Shown here: one piece after another, positions 29,705-38,923 of the stretch
How positions within the stretch are numbered: position 1 is the stretch's first letter
How the letters are laid out: each line of letters opens with the position of its first letter
DNA from: Saprospiraceae bacterium
GTDB taxonomy: Bacteria; Bacteroidota; Bacteroidia; Chitinophagales; Saprospiraceae
Assembly (NCBI GenBank): GCA_016711125.1
Contig: JADJTQ010000001.1
Coordinates: 1,240,001-1,304,000, forward strand
Direction of reading: 5' to 3'
DNA length: 64,000 bases
Translations under genes and position numbers: made by a program
Notes under the pieces: model-generated
What the model was told of the DNA's origin: nothing
Databases searched by the model: none
Seen by the model: the letters and a program-made list of their open reading frames with translations, nothing else

Positions 29705-29759
29705 TGGTCGATGGTTCGATTTATAGCATTCGATAATTTTCCTGACTTCGAACTTCCCG

Positions 29760-30733
29760 TTAAAAGTCGTTCTTCTTTTTCGCTTTGGGTTTTAGGCTTA
29801 CCGGTTCTTCTTCTACAAAGGGTGTCATTTCTTCTGAGTTTTCCTCCATCAACACGGGCTCCACCATTTCATTGTTATTTTCATTGCTAAAATTATTGTA
29901 AATATCACCTTCAATCATTTCAATCTCGACCCAATCTCTAAATCGATAAGGTTCGATCAGTGCTTGATTAAGATGTTCTTCCTTAACTCTTCTGGCCTCG
30001 TAATTGGCATTAATCAGGTACTCGGTAAAATCCTGTGCCAATTTGATAAGGCTAAAATCGCTGCCAGAGGTATCGCTGAATATTCGTCACTTCCGGTAAT
30101 TTCCGCGACCACTCTCTCAAAATCATGAGAATAGACATCTTTTAATTCTCGCAAACGGTATTGGAGTGAATTGGCGTATACATCCTTGTTAAATCGGATC
30201 ATCTTCATTTTTTTCTTGTCCAGAAAGTCCCGCTTGATCTCGACGAGTAGCAGGTTGAATTGATCGGCGATCTTAATATAAGCTCGTTTTACCTTGGCTA
30301 CATCCTGAGGTGGAATGTGATTGGCCTGGGCCTTAAAAGTGGATGCCAATGCTTCTGCTTCGATTTTAAGTTCGCGAAACTTAAGCATGAATTCGGTTTG
30401 CAAAAATCCATGCAAGGTTTTGTCCAGTTTCATAAACTGTTTGGCAACTATGGCATTTTGTTGATTAGCCCTGTCTGTCATAACGCCCCTTACATGTTCT
30501 AAGTTGGCAGCAAAATTACTGATGTCATAACCTTGCGTACCGGTCTGATCTTTTATCCGTACAGTTCTGTCGATCTCATTAGGGTCAACGTTTTCATCAA
30601 CGAATCTTTGGCTGTCTTCATCAAAGACTTGACGTTTTGTTACACCTGATTGCGATTGTTGAGCAATCAGATTACTGCTGAGAAAGCCGGCTGTGGTTAA
30701 AATCAGAATGATAAATGATATGAATGTTTTCAT
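29760..30733 (-). CDS. Exported helical protein of unknown function, frameshifted
   Basis: Pieces 30733-30014 and 30041-29760 join with a one-base slip near 30045, where AAILAL is followed by KLAQDFTEYLINANYEARRV in the next frame. The joined protein has about 325 residues: a signal peptide ending LIAQQ, a mostly helical body (residues 80-230), and an acidic C-terminal region with a basic end KPKAKKKNDF. No domain recognised. Directly downstream of the anti-sigma factor gene (31-base gap). The intact sequence on both sides argues for a read error. Confidence 0.6.
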
Positions 30734-30764
30734 GTCAGTAGTTTTTTAGGTATTTCTTGTTTGA

Positions 30765-31511
30765 TTATTTGATTTGTTGGTTTTGAATTTCCAAGGCCTC
30801 AGCATGATGAAGGTGCCTGGTGTTTAGTATGATCGGACTCAGGAGATCCTGGCAAGCATTATTTAGGCCCATGCAACTTAAGAGTTGATACCATTGGGCG
30901 TCTTCCAGATACCTGACATCATTGCTACTGATCACTTCTGCAAAATTGTTTAATGCAGCCTGAAAGTTATGCTTTAAAAAGTTGGCGTGCCCCAGATAGT
31001 ATTTTGCCATTATGTAAAAGGCATTGCCTGAAGTCACTTGTTCGAGGGTCACAATTGCCTGGTCGTAGTTTTTATTTGTAAGGGCTTCTATTCCAAGAGC
31101 TACGTTGGCGTCTATGGTTTGCGCATCGGTGCCTCGCATGGTGAAAACTGGTGTCTCATACAAGTTTAAAGCAAGTTGGGTGCTACTCAGATTCTGATCT
31201 GAAGGTATGATAAAGAAGAATGCCCCCATGAGTATAATGACACATGCTGCAATGGCTAGAGCATACATTCTTCGGCTCCGGCTTGCCAGTGGGACTACTT
31301 TTGTCTCCTCCGCTTCAAGATCCTTGAGTTGTTGTCTCAGGTTTTCGCTGACCATAAAGTCAATCATTTTATGGGCGGTGTGCCTTCGGTCAAATTCGTT
31401 TGACAGGCTATGATCGGTTGCAAGCTGATTTTCCACCTCTTGTCTCTCAGATTCTGATAGCTCATTGTTGAGATACTGCTCGATCAGATCTATATTATTT
31501 TGCTGGTTCAT
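30765..31511 (-). CDS. Anti-sigma factor-like membrane protein with periplasmic TPRs
   Basis: 248 residues. The cytosolic N-terminal part (1-80) resembles anti-sigma factor domains (LIEQYLNNELSESERQEVEN; no zinc-binding HC2 motif). One membrane helix lies at about 83-103 (YALAIAACVIILMGAFFFII), and the periplasmic part (about 130-230) contains TPR-like repeats (ALTNKNYDQAIVTLEQV, YYLGHANFLKHNFQAALNNF). It would hold the sigma factor of the gene just upstream (two-base gap) at the membrane until a periplasmic signal arrives; TPRs are protein-binding and could sense the envelope proteins encoded downstream. The role is inferred from layout and context. Confidence 0.75.
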   Translation of the reverse strand: MNQQNNIDLIEQYLNNELSESERQEVENQLATDHSLSNEFDRRHTAHKMIDFMVSENLRQQLKDLEAEETKVVPLASRSRRMYALAIAACVIILMGAFFFIIPSDQNLSSTQLALNLYETPVFTMRGTDAQTIDANVALGIEALTNKNYDQAIVTLEQVTSGNAFYIMAKYYLGHANFLKHNFQAALNNFAEVISSNDVRYLEDAQWYQLLSCMGLNNACQDLLSPIILNTRHLHHAEALEIQNQQIK

Positions 31512-31512
31512 T

Positions 31513-32105
31513 TTAGCTAGTTTTTAAAATATCTTTTAATGATGGTTCTTGGTCAATGATGCTTAATAGTTTTTGATAACAATTATATCGTTGTCGCCTG
31601 GCTATGCCAGCGTTGTCTAATCCTACCTTTTCTGCGATTTCCTCCATGCTGTATGATAGTTTCCAAAGCTCCAGTATTTGTTGGCACTTGTCTCCCAGCA
31701 TTTGCAGAAGCTGACTCAAAATCTGTTTTTGTTCATCTTCAAGTGAAATCGACTCTGGTGTGTCAATGGAGACCTGGTCAAGCGTGGATGTATCTTCAGT
31801 ATAAAACATTTTCTTGTTTCTCTTCAATTTGTTCAGCCAGAGAAATCGACATATTGAATACAAATAGGCTTTAAGATTTCCGTCCCCACGATATTTATCC
31901 TTTCTCACGTTGTCGTCCAATGCAATGATTCCTTCGTGAAAATATCGATTCCCTCGTCACTACTACCACTGTTGTTCTTAACGAAGCCGACAACCTGATT
32001 TTTCAGCTGTTTGTCCTGGTAGATGGTTGCTATTGCCTGCTGTCGTTTCATGCCTCCGTTTTTTATATCCTCCAAAAGAGAACTGTCAGTGGTTATGCTT
32101 TTCAT
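31513..32105 (-). CDS. RNA polymerase sigma-70 factor, ECF-like, frameshifted
   Basis: Two pieces, 32105-31905 and 31920-31513, form one protein of about 195 residues once one base is added near 31935 (reading IDIF then HEGIIALDDNVRKD). Region 2 includes GNLKAYLYSICRFLWLNKLK. Region 4 is a helix-turn-helix in the C-terminal third: LWKLSYSMEEIAEKVGLDNA followed by RRQRYNCYQKLL. Expected to direct transcription of its own operon and perhaps of the divergent peptidase. Its stop sits one base before the anti-sigma start, so the pair is translationally coupled. Confidence 0.8.
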
Positions 32106-32582
32106 ATACTCTGTGTGTTAAGGAACCAGAATGTCCGGCTAAAAGTGAAGTTTTTTTATTGATCCTAAAAATATCTTATAAAATCGGTTTTACCAGTATG
32201 ACCTTAGAGCCGGTATTCAAAGTAGGCGGTGTACCGCAAAGATATCTGCCTCTATTTACAATGTGTCACTCCAAAGATAAAGACCTCGTTTGTTTCGGCA
32301 ATCCACAGACCTTAGATAATATCTGTCGTCATGTGTTTGGCGAATATTGTTAAAAAAGTGTTAAGGGAAGGGATTGAACCGGACAAGACAGTGCTTTGCA
32401 ACACATTCAATTGTAAATACGATAAGAAAAGAACCCCAACACCCTTGTCATATATCCAAGTATTTTTGGTTGAGTAATTGTGTTAGCCTACTGAGCAGAA
32501 ATTGATTGAGGGGGCTTTTAGATCAAAAATTAGCTTTACATAATTCAACCAGGGATCATTAAAACGATAATTTTATAGTCAA
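32106..32582. other. Divergent intergenic region between the sigma operon and the C1 peptidase gene
   Basis: It should hold promoters for both directions. A small plus-strand frame starting at an ATG near 32200 codes for about 50 residues (TLEPVFKVGGVPQRYLPLFT) and ends at 32353. It resembles the very start of some larger NTPase proteins, but nothing follows, so it is a remnant or chance ORF. The remainder is AT-rich. Confidence 0.35.
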
Positions 32583-34156
32583 ATGATTAAACATAGATCC
32601 AAGTCTTCATCAATCAGCTTCTCCGGGTTGCTCCTGTTCTTTTTGTTGATCAGTTTCAAACTATCCGGCCAGCAAGCCTATCCCCGGGGTTGATTCTGGA
32701 TGATGACGCTTACATCGAGATCCCGCATTCTTCAGCAAACATTCAGATCAGCAGTGGGCAAAAGTCAGTGCCATTGAGTGTGGATTTGTCGGTCTACTGT
32801 CCGGAAGTCAGACATCAGGGAGACATCTCATCTTGTGTCGGCTGGGCTGCAGGTTACGGAGCTATGACCATGGAACGAGCGATCAAAAACGGATGGAAGA
32901 ACCGGACCAGAATTACCGAAAGTGCAAATTCAGCCCTGTTTGTCTATAGTCAGCTCAGTGATGAAGATTGCGGTGCCATTCGAATGCCTGATGCCCTGCG
33001 GTTTATGCAGCTTAAGGGTAATTGTCTCGCTCGTGATTTTGACTTTGATATTAACTCTTGTCATAAAACAGCGAGTGAAAACCACCTAAAGAAGGCATCA
33101 GAGTATAGAATAGAAGAATTTGTCAGGCTATTTGAACCTAATTCTGATCCCGTGGAAAAAGTTAGAACTACGAAACTGATTTTGGCTCAACAGAAACCGG
33201 TTGTGATTGGTATGAAATTGCTGAATAACTTCTATTCGATACAATCGGGAGACGAGAGCTGGTTTCCTAATATTGGTGATCAGACATATGCCGGCGGCCA
33301 TGCCATGGTAGTCGTGGGCTATGATGATCTGAAATTTAATGCAGATAGAAATGACATCGCTGCGGAGACGAAGGGAGCTTTTCTAATTATGAACAGTTGG
33401 GGCAAAGGATGGGGTCATGACGGCTACATTTGGGTTCGTTACGGCCACTTTGGTGAATATTGCCGTCATGCATATGCGCTCATGATGTCAGGGGGAGATC
33501 CCATTGACTTTAGCCTTGACATGAGTCCCGACTCCAGTCAGGAGATAGAGGAATCAACAGGTCGTGATCTCCGAACCCTTGCCGGTTCATTTGGCTTCAA
33601 ACTATATACAGGACAATGGTACAACAACAAACCCCTCTTTCGGGAACAAGTGGTGTCACTTAAGAACCAAACGTACATGCTGGAGAACCGGCAATTGGGA
33701 GAGCAGTTTCAACTTTATGTCACCAGTGAATACCTGGATGGATACATCTACGTGTTTAGCGTAGACCCTACCGGGAAAGCAGAAGTACATTTTCCAAAGT
33801 CAGAAGAGTATAATGTCAAATTTGCGGACCAAAATGAGTCCGCACTATTAATGGGTACAGGGTCAACTTTGACAGTGCCATCAGAAGAGACTGCGCTGAC
33901 CATAACGCATCAGGGAGAAGATCATTTGATTGTACTGTTTTCTGAGAGTAAAATCAAACCAAAATACATCGACTACCTGGGCGAACAATTGATAGGCGCT
34001 AGCGAGACTCCGGACACCAAATTACCCCGACTCTTAAAAAAGTACATGGTGCCTTTCTCGGACATTTTGTACTATCCTGATCATATGGGTTTTGAAGTCA
34101 GTACTCGTAGCGAAGGCAAAATAGTACCGATCATATTGAAGGTTAAGTCAGATTAG
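32583..34156 (+). CDS. Secreted papain-like (C1) cysteine peptidase with DUF4384-like C-terminal domain, frameshifted
   Basis: The gene starts at ATG 32583 with a signal peptide (FSGLLLFFLLISFKLSGQQA). A one-base loss in the CCCCGGGG run near 32686 throws the frame, and the rest continues from 32690 for 488 codons. The peptidase domain has the oxyanion Gln and catalytic Cys in RHQGDISSCVGWAAGYG, the catalytic His in GGHAMVVVGYDD and the Asn in IMNSWGKGWGHDGY: a complete C1A-type triad. From about residue 330, a second domain with YLDGYIYVFSVDPTGKAEVH resembles DUF4384. Exported protease; no obvious propeptide. Divergent from the sigma-factor gene run, and the two may be co-regulated. Confidence 0.85.
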
Positions 34157-34159
34157 GTG

Positions 34160-34785
34160 CACACCCAGCCGGGCGGAAAAGATCCGCCTCTAGAGGTTGT
34201 AATCCGATCTCTTGAAAAAAAGAGCCGGCGGAATAGATCTGCCTCTACATGGTAATCCTTCCAATTTTTCACCATTCCATCTTTTCCGTCATAACCAAGC
34301 CGGCGGAATAGATCTGCCTCTACATGGTAATCCTTCCAATTTTCCACTCTTCCATCCTTCCAATTCTCCATCATAATCAAGTCGGCGGAATAGATCTGCC
34401 TCTACATGGAAATCCTTCCAATTTTCCACTCTTCCATCTTTCCAATTTTCCATCACAACACAGTAGGCGGAATAGATCCGCCTCTACCTGATAATCCGAT
34501 CCAATTTTCCACCTTCCATGCTTCCAATTCTCCATTATGAAAAAGCTGGCGGAATAGATCCACCTCTACATGGTAATCCTTCCAATTTTCCACTCTTCCA
34601 TCTTTCCAATTTTCCATCACAACACAGTAGGCGGAATAGATCCGCCTCTACATTGATATGCAATTTCGCCTCAAACGAAGTCAGCGGAATAGATCCGCCT
34701 CTACATGGTAATTCGATCCAATTTTCCACCATTCCATTCTTCCAATTCTCCATTATTACGAAGCCGGGGGAATAGATCCTCCTCT
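34160..34785. repeat. Repeat array with a self-complementary core, about nine units
   Basis: The core GGCGGAATAGATCCGCC recurs, with small changes, near 34172, 34213, 34304, 34384, 34466, 34550, 34632, 34683 and 34764. GGCGGA and TCCGCC are inverse copies, so each core can form a hairpin. Most cores are followed by CTCTACATGGTAATCC and a TTCCAATTTTCCA-rich filler, giving units of about 50-90 bases. Short ORFs on both strands here are translations of the repeat and not genes. Confidence 0.85.
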
Positions 34786-34792
34786 ATATGGT

Positions 34793-34834
34793 CCGGCTTC
34801 CGTCTCCCGACTCCCGGCTTCCGTCTCCCGACTC
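34793..34834. repeat. 21 bp exact tandem duplication
   Basis: The unit CCGGCTTCCGTCTCCCGACT plus C is present twice without a mismatch (34793-34813, 34814-34834), and a partial third copy begins after it. It joins the end of the hairpin-core array to the stop end of the following minus-strand lipoprotein gene. Confidence 0.9.
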
Positions 34835-34844
34835 CCGTCCCCAA

Positions 34845-35231
34845 CTATTCCTCCCCTACAAAAAGTATGGTATCAACTCTGAGATTTCTAAGATTAAATT
34901 CAATATCGAGTGCTCCATACACCTGTTGCCCGATCAGTGTATCATAGCCAAAACCTACAAACCAATGGTTGCCCAATGGAAAGTCGTGCATGCACACCTG
35001 CCCTAAATCGTCGGATGTAATGGATGTGTCGAAATTATGCTCAGGATCAAATCCAGGGAATGTTTCAGAATTAAATTTGATATAGATAGTGATGTCTGGG
35101 ATCACCAGATCGTGGTGCCGGGTTGTAAAACATAACGATGTTCTGAGATCAGATGACTTATTGCAACTGAGCCATATCGGGAGAAAGACAAGCAGTAAAT
35201 ATCGATAAACATGTCGCATCAGATACTTCAA
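34845..35231 (-). CDS. Small hypothetical lipoprotein
   Basis: 128 residues with a basic N-terminus, a hydrophobic signal and a lipobox FLPIWLSC (Cys near 23). The mature part is beta-rich (IPDITIYIKFNSETFPGFDP, later LGNHWFVGFGYD) and could be a small Ig-like or carboxypeptidase-regulatory-like sandwich. Family not recognised. It is divergent from the alcohol dehydrogenase gene and its 3' end abuts the repeat array. Confidence 0.6.
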   Translation of the reverse strand: MKYLMRHVYRYLLLVFLPIWLSCNKSSDLRTSLCFTTRHHDLVIPDITIYIKFNSETFPGFDPEHNFDTSITSDDLGQVCMHDFPLGNHWFVGFGYDTLIGQQVYGALDIEFNLRNLRVDTILFVGEE

Positions 35232-35300
35232 CGAAAGTTGAATTGAAAAAGATCTGAAAAAAACCAGAATTTTAACATCCTGTAAAATGAGCAGACATCA

Positions 35301-36350
35301 ATGATTGGTAACAAGATGCAAGCGGTATACTATGATCAATTTGGCCAGACTCCGATCGTTAAATTGGTTGAGGTGCCGGTCATTGGACCAGGATCAGTTC
35401 TACTACGAGTTAGGTCGACCGGCATATGTCGAAGCGACTGGCATGGCTGGATGGGCCATGATAAAGACATCGCGTTACCGCACGTGCCTGGCCATGAATT
35501 CTCAGGTACGATAGAGGAGATCGGAGACGATGTCAGAGGATGGACTATAGGTCAGCGAGTCACAGCGCCTTTTATTCAGGCATGCGGGAAGTGTCATTAT
35601 TGTCTAATGGACGAGCAGCAGGTTTGCGAGGAGCAGGAGCAAGCGGGATTTACCTATTGGGGGTCATTCGCAGAATACCTCGAAGTCAAAAATGCACAAA
35701 GCAATCTGATTGAACTCCCGGAGGCCATGAGTTATGACGTTGCTGCTGTGATGGGCTGTCGTTTTGGAACCGCCTACCGGGCTGTTATCGATCAGGCACG
35801 AATGAAAGAAGGTGAATATTTACTGATCATTGGCTGTGGAGGAGTGGGTTTATCAGCAATGATGATTGCCAGGGCAGTAGGTGTCCGGGTTGCTGCCGTT
35901 GACGTCAATCCTCAAGCGCTACAAGTTGCGGCAACTTTCGGAGCCGAGATTCTCTTCGAGAGATTGGATAGCAAAACGATCACTGAAATAACCGAGTGGT
36001 CCGGTAGGGGTGTCCATGTTTGTTTGGATGCGATAGGCAGACCCGAATTGCTAGATGGCGGCCTGCGAACTCTGAAGCGACGTGGTTCATTTGTGCAGGT
36101 GGGTCTTTTACCTGATGTTGCCGGGGTACCGAGTTTGTCTATGGAACGTCTCGTAGGGCACGAGCTGGAGATCCGGGGCAGCCATGGTATTCAAGGTTGG
36201 AAGTATCAGGAAATGCTGGATTTCGTGGTGAGATATGAAGTGCCGGTAGGTACTATGATTACTCACATTACGGACCTAAAAAACAGTATACCTACTCTCA
36301 TTGAGATGGGTCAAAACCGACATTTTGGGGTCACAATAATCCATCCCTAG
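35301..36350 (+). CDS. Zinc-dependent alcohol dehydrogenase (MDR family)
   Basis: 349 residues. N-terminal GroES-like domain with the catalytic zinc ligands Cys in TGICRSDWHGW and His-Glu in VPGHEF; structural zinc lobe CGKCHYCLMDEQQVC; nucleotide-binding Rossmann fold with IIGCGGVGLSAMMIA and the acidic residue in VAAVDVNPQAL that favours NAD(H). It oxidises an alcohol or reduces an aldehyde; the substrate is open. ATG at 35301 is the first start; an ATG at 35316 (MQAVYYDQFG) is closer to the usual family start and may be the true one. Standalone gene. Confidence 0.9.
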   Translation: MIGNKMQAVYYDQFGQTPIVKLVEVPVIGPGSVLLRVRSTGICRSDWHGWMGHDKDIALPHVPGHEFSGTIEEIGDDVRGWTIGQRVTAPFIQACGKCHYCLMDEQQVCEEQEQAGFTYWGSFAEYLEVKNAQSNLIELPEAMSYDVAAVMGCRFGTAYRAVIDQARMKEGEYLLIIGCGGVGLSAMMIARAVGVRVAAVDVNPQALQVAATFGAEILFERLDSKTITEITEWSGRGVHVCLDAIGRPELLDGGLRTLKRRGSFVQVGLLPDVAGVPSLSMERLVGHELEIRGSHGIQGWKYQEMLDFVVRYEVPVGTMITHITDLKNSIPTLIEMGQNRHFGVTIIHP

Positions 36351-36648
36351 TTTGTTATAATCCGGCATTATCGGGTAGCACTGCTACTTGTCAGGAAGCA
36401 GGCTTATCGAACAAAATTCATGTCTTTAAATCAAAAAAGCTGGATTTAAACAAGGCTGACCATTGCTAACTAGCGAGGTACTTCCCCTAATTCAGCATAT
36501 TTATCCAGGTAATATTCCAATTTATTGCGATTTCGAGCGTCTTAATCAATAGTAAATTGTATTTTTGCTGTCGCATATTAACTATATCAGAATAGTTTAA
36601 TATCTTTAAAAGATTCATTTGTAAGACCCTTTAGACTAGCCTATTACT

Positions 36649-38511
36649 ATGACTAAGAAAACAAACCGTTTAATCTTAACATTGATAACCAGTTTGCTGA
36701 CGATCGTCATTTTTTCGTCCTGGTTGTTTGGACCGGTAGCACCAGTAGACAACTTTCAGGATATTTTATGCAACCAGATCGTAGTAGATAGTACTAAAGG
36801 AGCTGGCGACTCTCTCAGCGCTGCGACTTATGAAGATTGTGTCTTAGCCGGTGAAAATTTTGCTGCCGGTGACAAGTTGTATCGTTTTATGGTAAGCGAT
36901 ACGGATACATTTAATATCGAGTTTTTGGTCCTGGATAGCTCAGATATAAAACTCTTTTTACTTACAAATGCGATTGATGAGGATACGGAGACCGATTGTC
37001 CTGATAGCTGTCTATTTAGATTTGAAGGTAACGATACTCTTGAAATCGAATTATTGCCAGGCGTTTATTGGTTGGCAGTCGATGGTGAGATTGCCTCTGA
37101 CGGTCCTGGTGGAGGAGAGGGTGTTTACCAGTTATCTATCCGGTGCGAGTATGAGGCAGAGACTATCGAATGTGGTGAAATAATCACAGATCAGACGACT
37201 GGTCGGTTAAGTAATTTTGACATTCTTGACTATGGAGGATGTTTTGAGTCGGTAATCAATAGCTATGATGCAGGTGATCGACTTTATCGTTTTGAGGTTC
37301 TGGAGAAAAAGATGGTAGAGATCAATATGAATAATATTGACAACCAGGGTCTTGACCTTTTTCTGCTAAGTAGTGCTATTAACATCCAAACTGGTGAGGT
37401 TTTTCCAGCATTTTGCGTCGGCAAGAGTGATACGGGAAGTGTAAGTGAACAAATAAAGGGGATTCTTGAAGTGGGAATCTATTGGATTATTGTGGATGGT
37501 ACGCAGGACGGGGATGTCTTGAATGAAGGAAGTTACGATCTGTCGATCTCCTGCCCATTTGACTATGAATCAATCAGCTGCGGTGAGCCTGTGATGGGCA
37601 ATACAGCGGTACAAGTCAATTATCATGGGTCGACTGAATATGCCTTATGTGCCCCAGCGGGTCAGTATGAGGGTGGTGATATAACCTACTTGTTTGACTT
37701 ACCAAATGATGATGATGTCACGATTAATCTCACTCCGTTGGCAGGTGATAATCTTGCGTTGATTTTAGTTAGCGCCAGCTTCGATGAGGGTACTATGAAA
37801 TATTCATTGGATACTTGCATGGCCTTCAGCGATACGTCGACAACAATGCCCGGGTTTGAAAAAATCTCCATGGAACTGACAGAGGGTACATATTTCATCA
37901 TTGTTGATGGTATCGTAAATAATGATACCGCTTCCGCAGGTCCATTTATGTTGGAAGTTGTTTGTAAATCGCTTCCGATTGAGCTGGTAAGCTTTACCGG
38001 TAGTAGAATAAGCGAAGGCATAAAAGTAGACTGGGCGACTGCATCTGAAGTCGGTTTTGAGGGATTTTATTTGCAACGAAGCGAAAATGGTGATGATTGG
38101 AATAATCTGGTATGGCAGGGATCTAAGGGGTCTGCTACATCCATGACTCAATATAGTTATCTTGATTTGCAGCCAATGCCTGGAGCTAACTTTTACCGCC
38201 TTCGATCGGTAGATTTGGATGGCACCATCAATATATCGAGTATCATTCAGGTTGATTTTGATGGCAATGATGCTCAAGCCCATTTTTCGGTCTACCCAAC
38301 GCTTGCTACAGACTGGGTCCATGTACAGGGCATCAGAAACGGATCAACTGTGAAGTACGAAATAAGGACTGTGCTGGGCAATTTAGTACGGAGGGGCACA
38401 CTTGGATCCGGCAATCAGGAGCTGGATCTTTCTGGGATAACTTCCGGTATGTTGTACCTAACTCTGAGAGATGGAAAGGAGTTTAAAACAGTGGCAATTC
38501 AAAAGCTTTAG
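36649..38511 (+). CDS. T9SS type A-sorted surface protein with three internal repeats
   Basis: 620 residues. Signal/anchor helix at the start (LILTLITSLLTIVIFSSWLF). Three related domains of about 130-140 residues follow (about 40-175, 176-305, 306-445). Each starts with a Cys-Gly or similar Cys pair, contains a (Y/L)xF core of the form AGDRLYRFEV and ends with GxYWIIVDG and a final SCPF-like cysteine; they resemble pre-peptidase C-terminal (PPC) domains. A linker beginning LPIELVSFTGSRISEGIKVD, common ahead of sorting domains, leads to the type A C-terminal domain (FSVYPTLATDWVHV to FKTVAIQKL). Exported by the type IX system and likely surface-bound. Confidence 0.85.
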   Translation: MTKKTNRLILTLITSLLTIVIFSSWLFGPVAPVDNFQDILCNQIVVDSTKGAGDSLSAATYEDCVLAGENFAAGDKLYRFMVSDTDTFNIEFLVLDSSDIKLFLLTNAIDEDTETDCPDSCLFRFEGNDTLEIELLPGVYWLAVDGEIASDGPGGGEGVYQLSIRCEYEAETIECGEIITDQTTGRLSNFDILDYGGCFESVINSYDAGDRLYRFEVLEKKMVEINMNNIDNQGLDLFLLSSAINIQTGEVFPAFCVGKSDTGSVSEQIKGILEVGIYWIIVDGTQDGDVLNEGSYDLSISCPFDYESISCGEPVMGNTAVQVNYHGSTEYALCAPAGQYEGGDITYLFDLPNDDDVTINLTPLAGDNLALILVSASFDEGTMKYSLDTCMAFSDTSTTMPGFEKISMELTEGTYFIIVDGIVNNDTASAGPFMLEVVCKSLPIELVSFTGSRISEGIKVDWATASEVGFEGFYLQRSENGDDWNNLVWQGSKGSATSMTQYSYLDLQPMPGANFYRLRSVDLDGTINISSIIQVDFDGNDAQAHFSVYPTLATDWVHVQGIRNGSTVKYEIRTVLGNLVRRGTLGSGNQELDLSGITSGMLYLTLRDGKEFKTVAIQKL

Positions 38512-38923
38512 GATCAGGTTAGCAATAAGAATAGGTATCAAAATTCTTCTTTGAATTTCGGGACGCGTATCACGCTTCGTGATACTGGTAGACTAATTGT
38601 GGCCACGAAACATACTTTTTTTATCGGGTACCCGCTGACGATTCTATCGTTCTCATCCTTGATCGATTTCTGATTTATAACTGCTGAAGAACTGCTAGTC
38701 AAATCATTCCTTTATAGAATACTGCAATAGGCAAGCTTGATCTGAAGAATACTATAACATCTTAGAGCCTAACTCAAGCAGTTCTGACCAAGTCGTAGGT
38801 TACTTTTCGGGTGAAAGGATTTATTTAGAAGAAGTTTCAGAAAAAGAAGATCTCCAGGGGAATCAATCCTAAATGATCTATTCGTACCATCATATTGGTT
38901 GCGTCACACTTGAAGAGCTCTAC
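38512..38923. other. Intergenic stretch with one short hairpin
   Basis: TATCACG (38568-38574) and CGTGATA (38578-38584) form a small stem about 60 bases after the T9SS protein stop and may act as a weak terminator. Nothing gene-like is seen in the rest, and the next gene converges from the other side. Confidence 0.4.

Noticed and set aside
32200..32353. Small plus-strand ORF between the sigma operon and the peptidase gene
   Set aside because: Only about 50 residues, no complete domain; overlaps the region expected to hold divergent promoters.
34153..34775. Several 70-85 codon ORFs with a repeated VEADLFRRL phrase
   Set aside because: Product of the repeat array read in frame; no start signals or family match.
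34160..34785. CRISPR array as explanation of the 34 kb repeats
   Set aside because: Spacers are similar to each other and of uneven length, and no cas genes are present.
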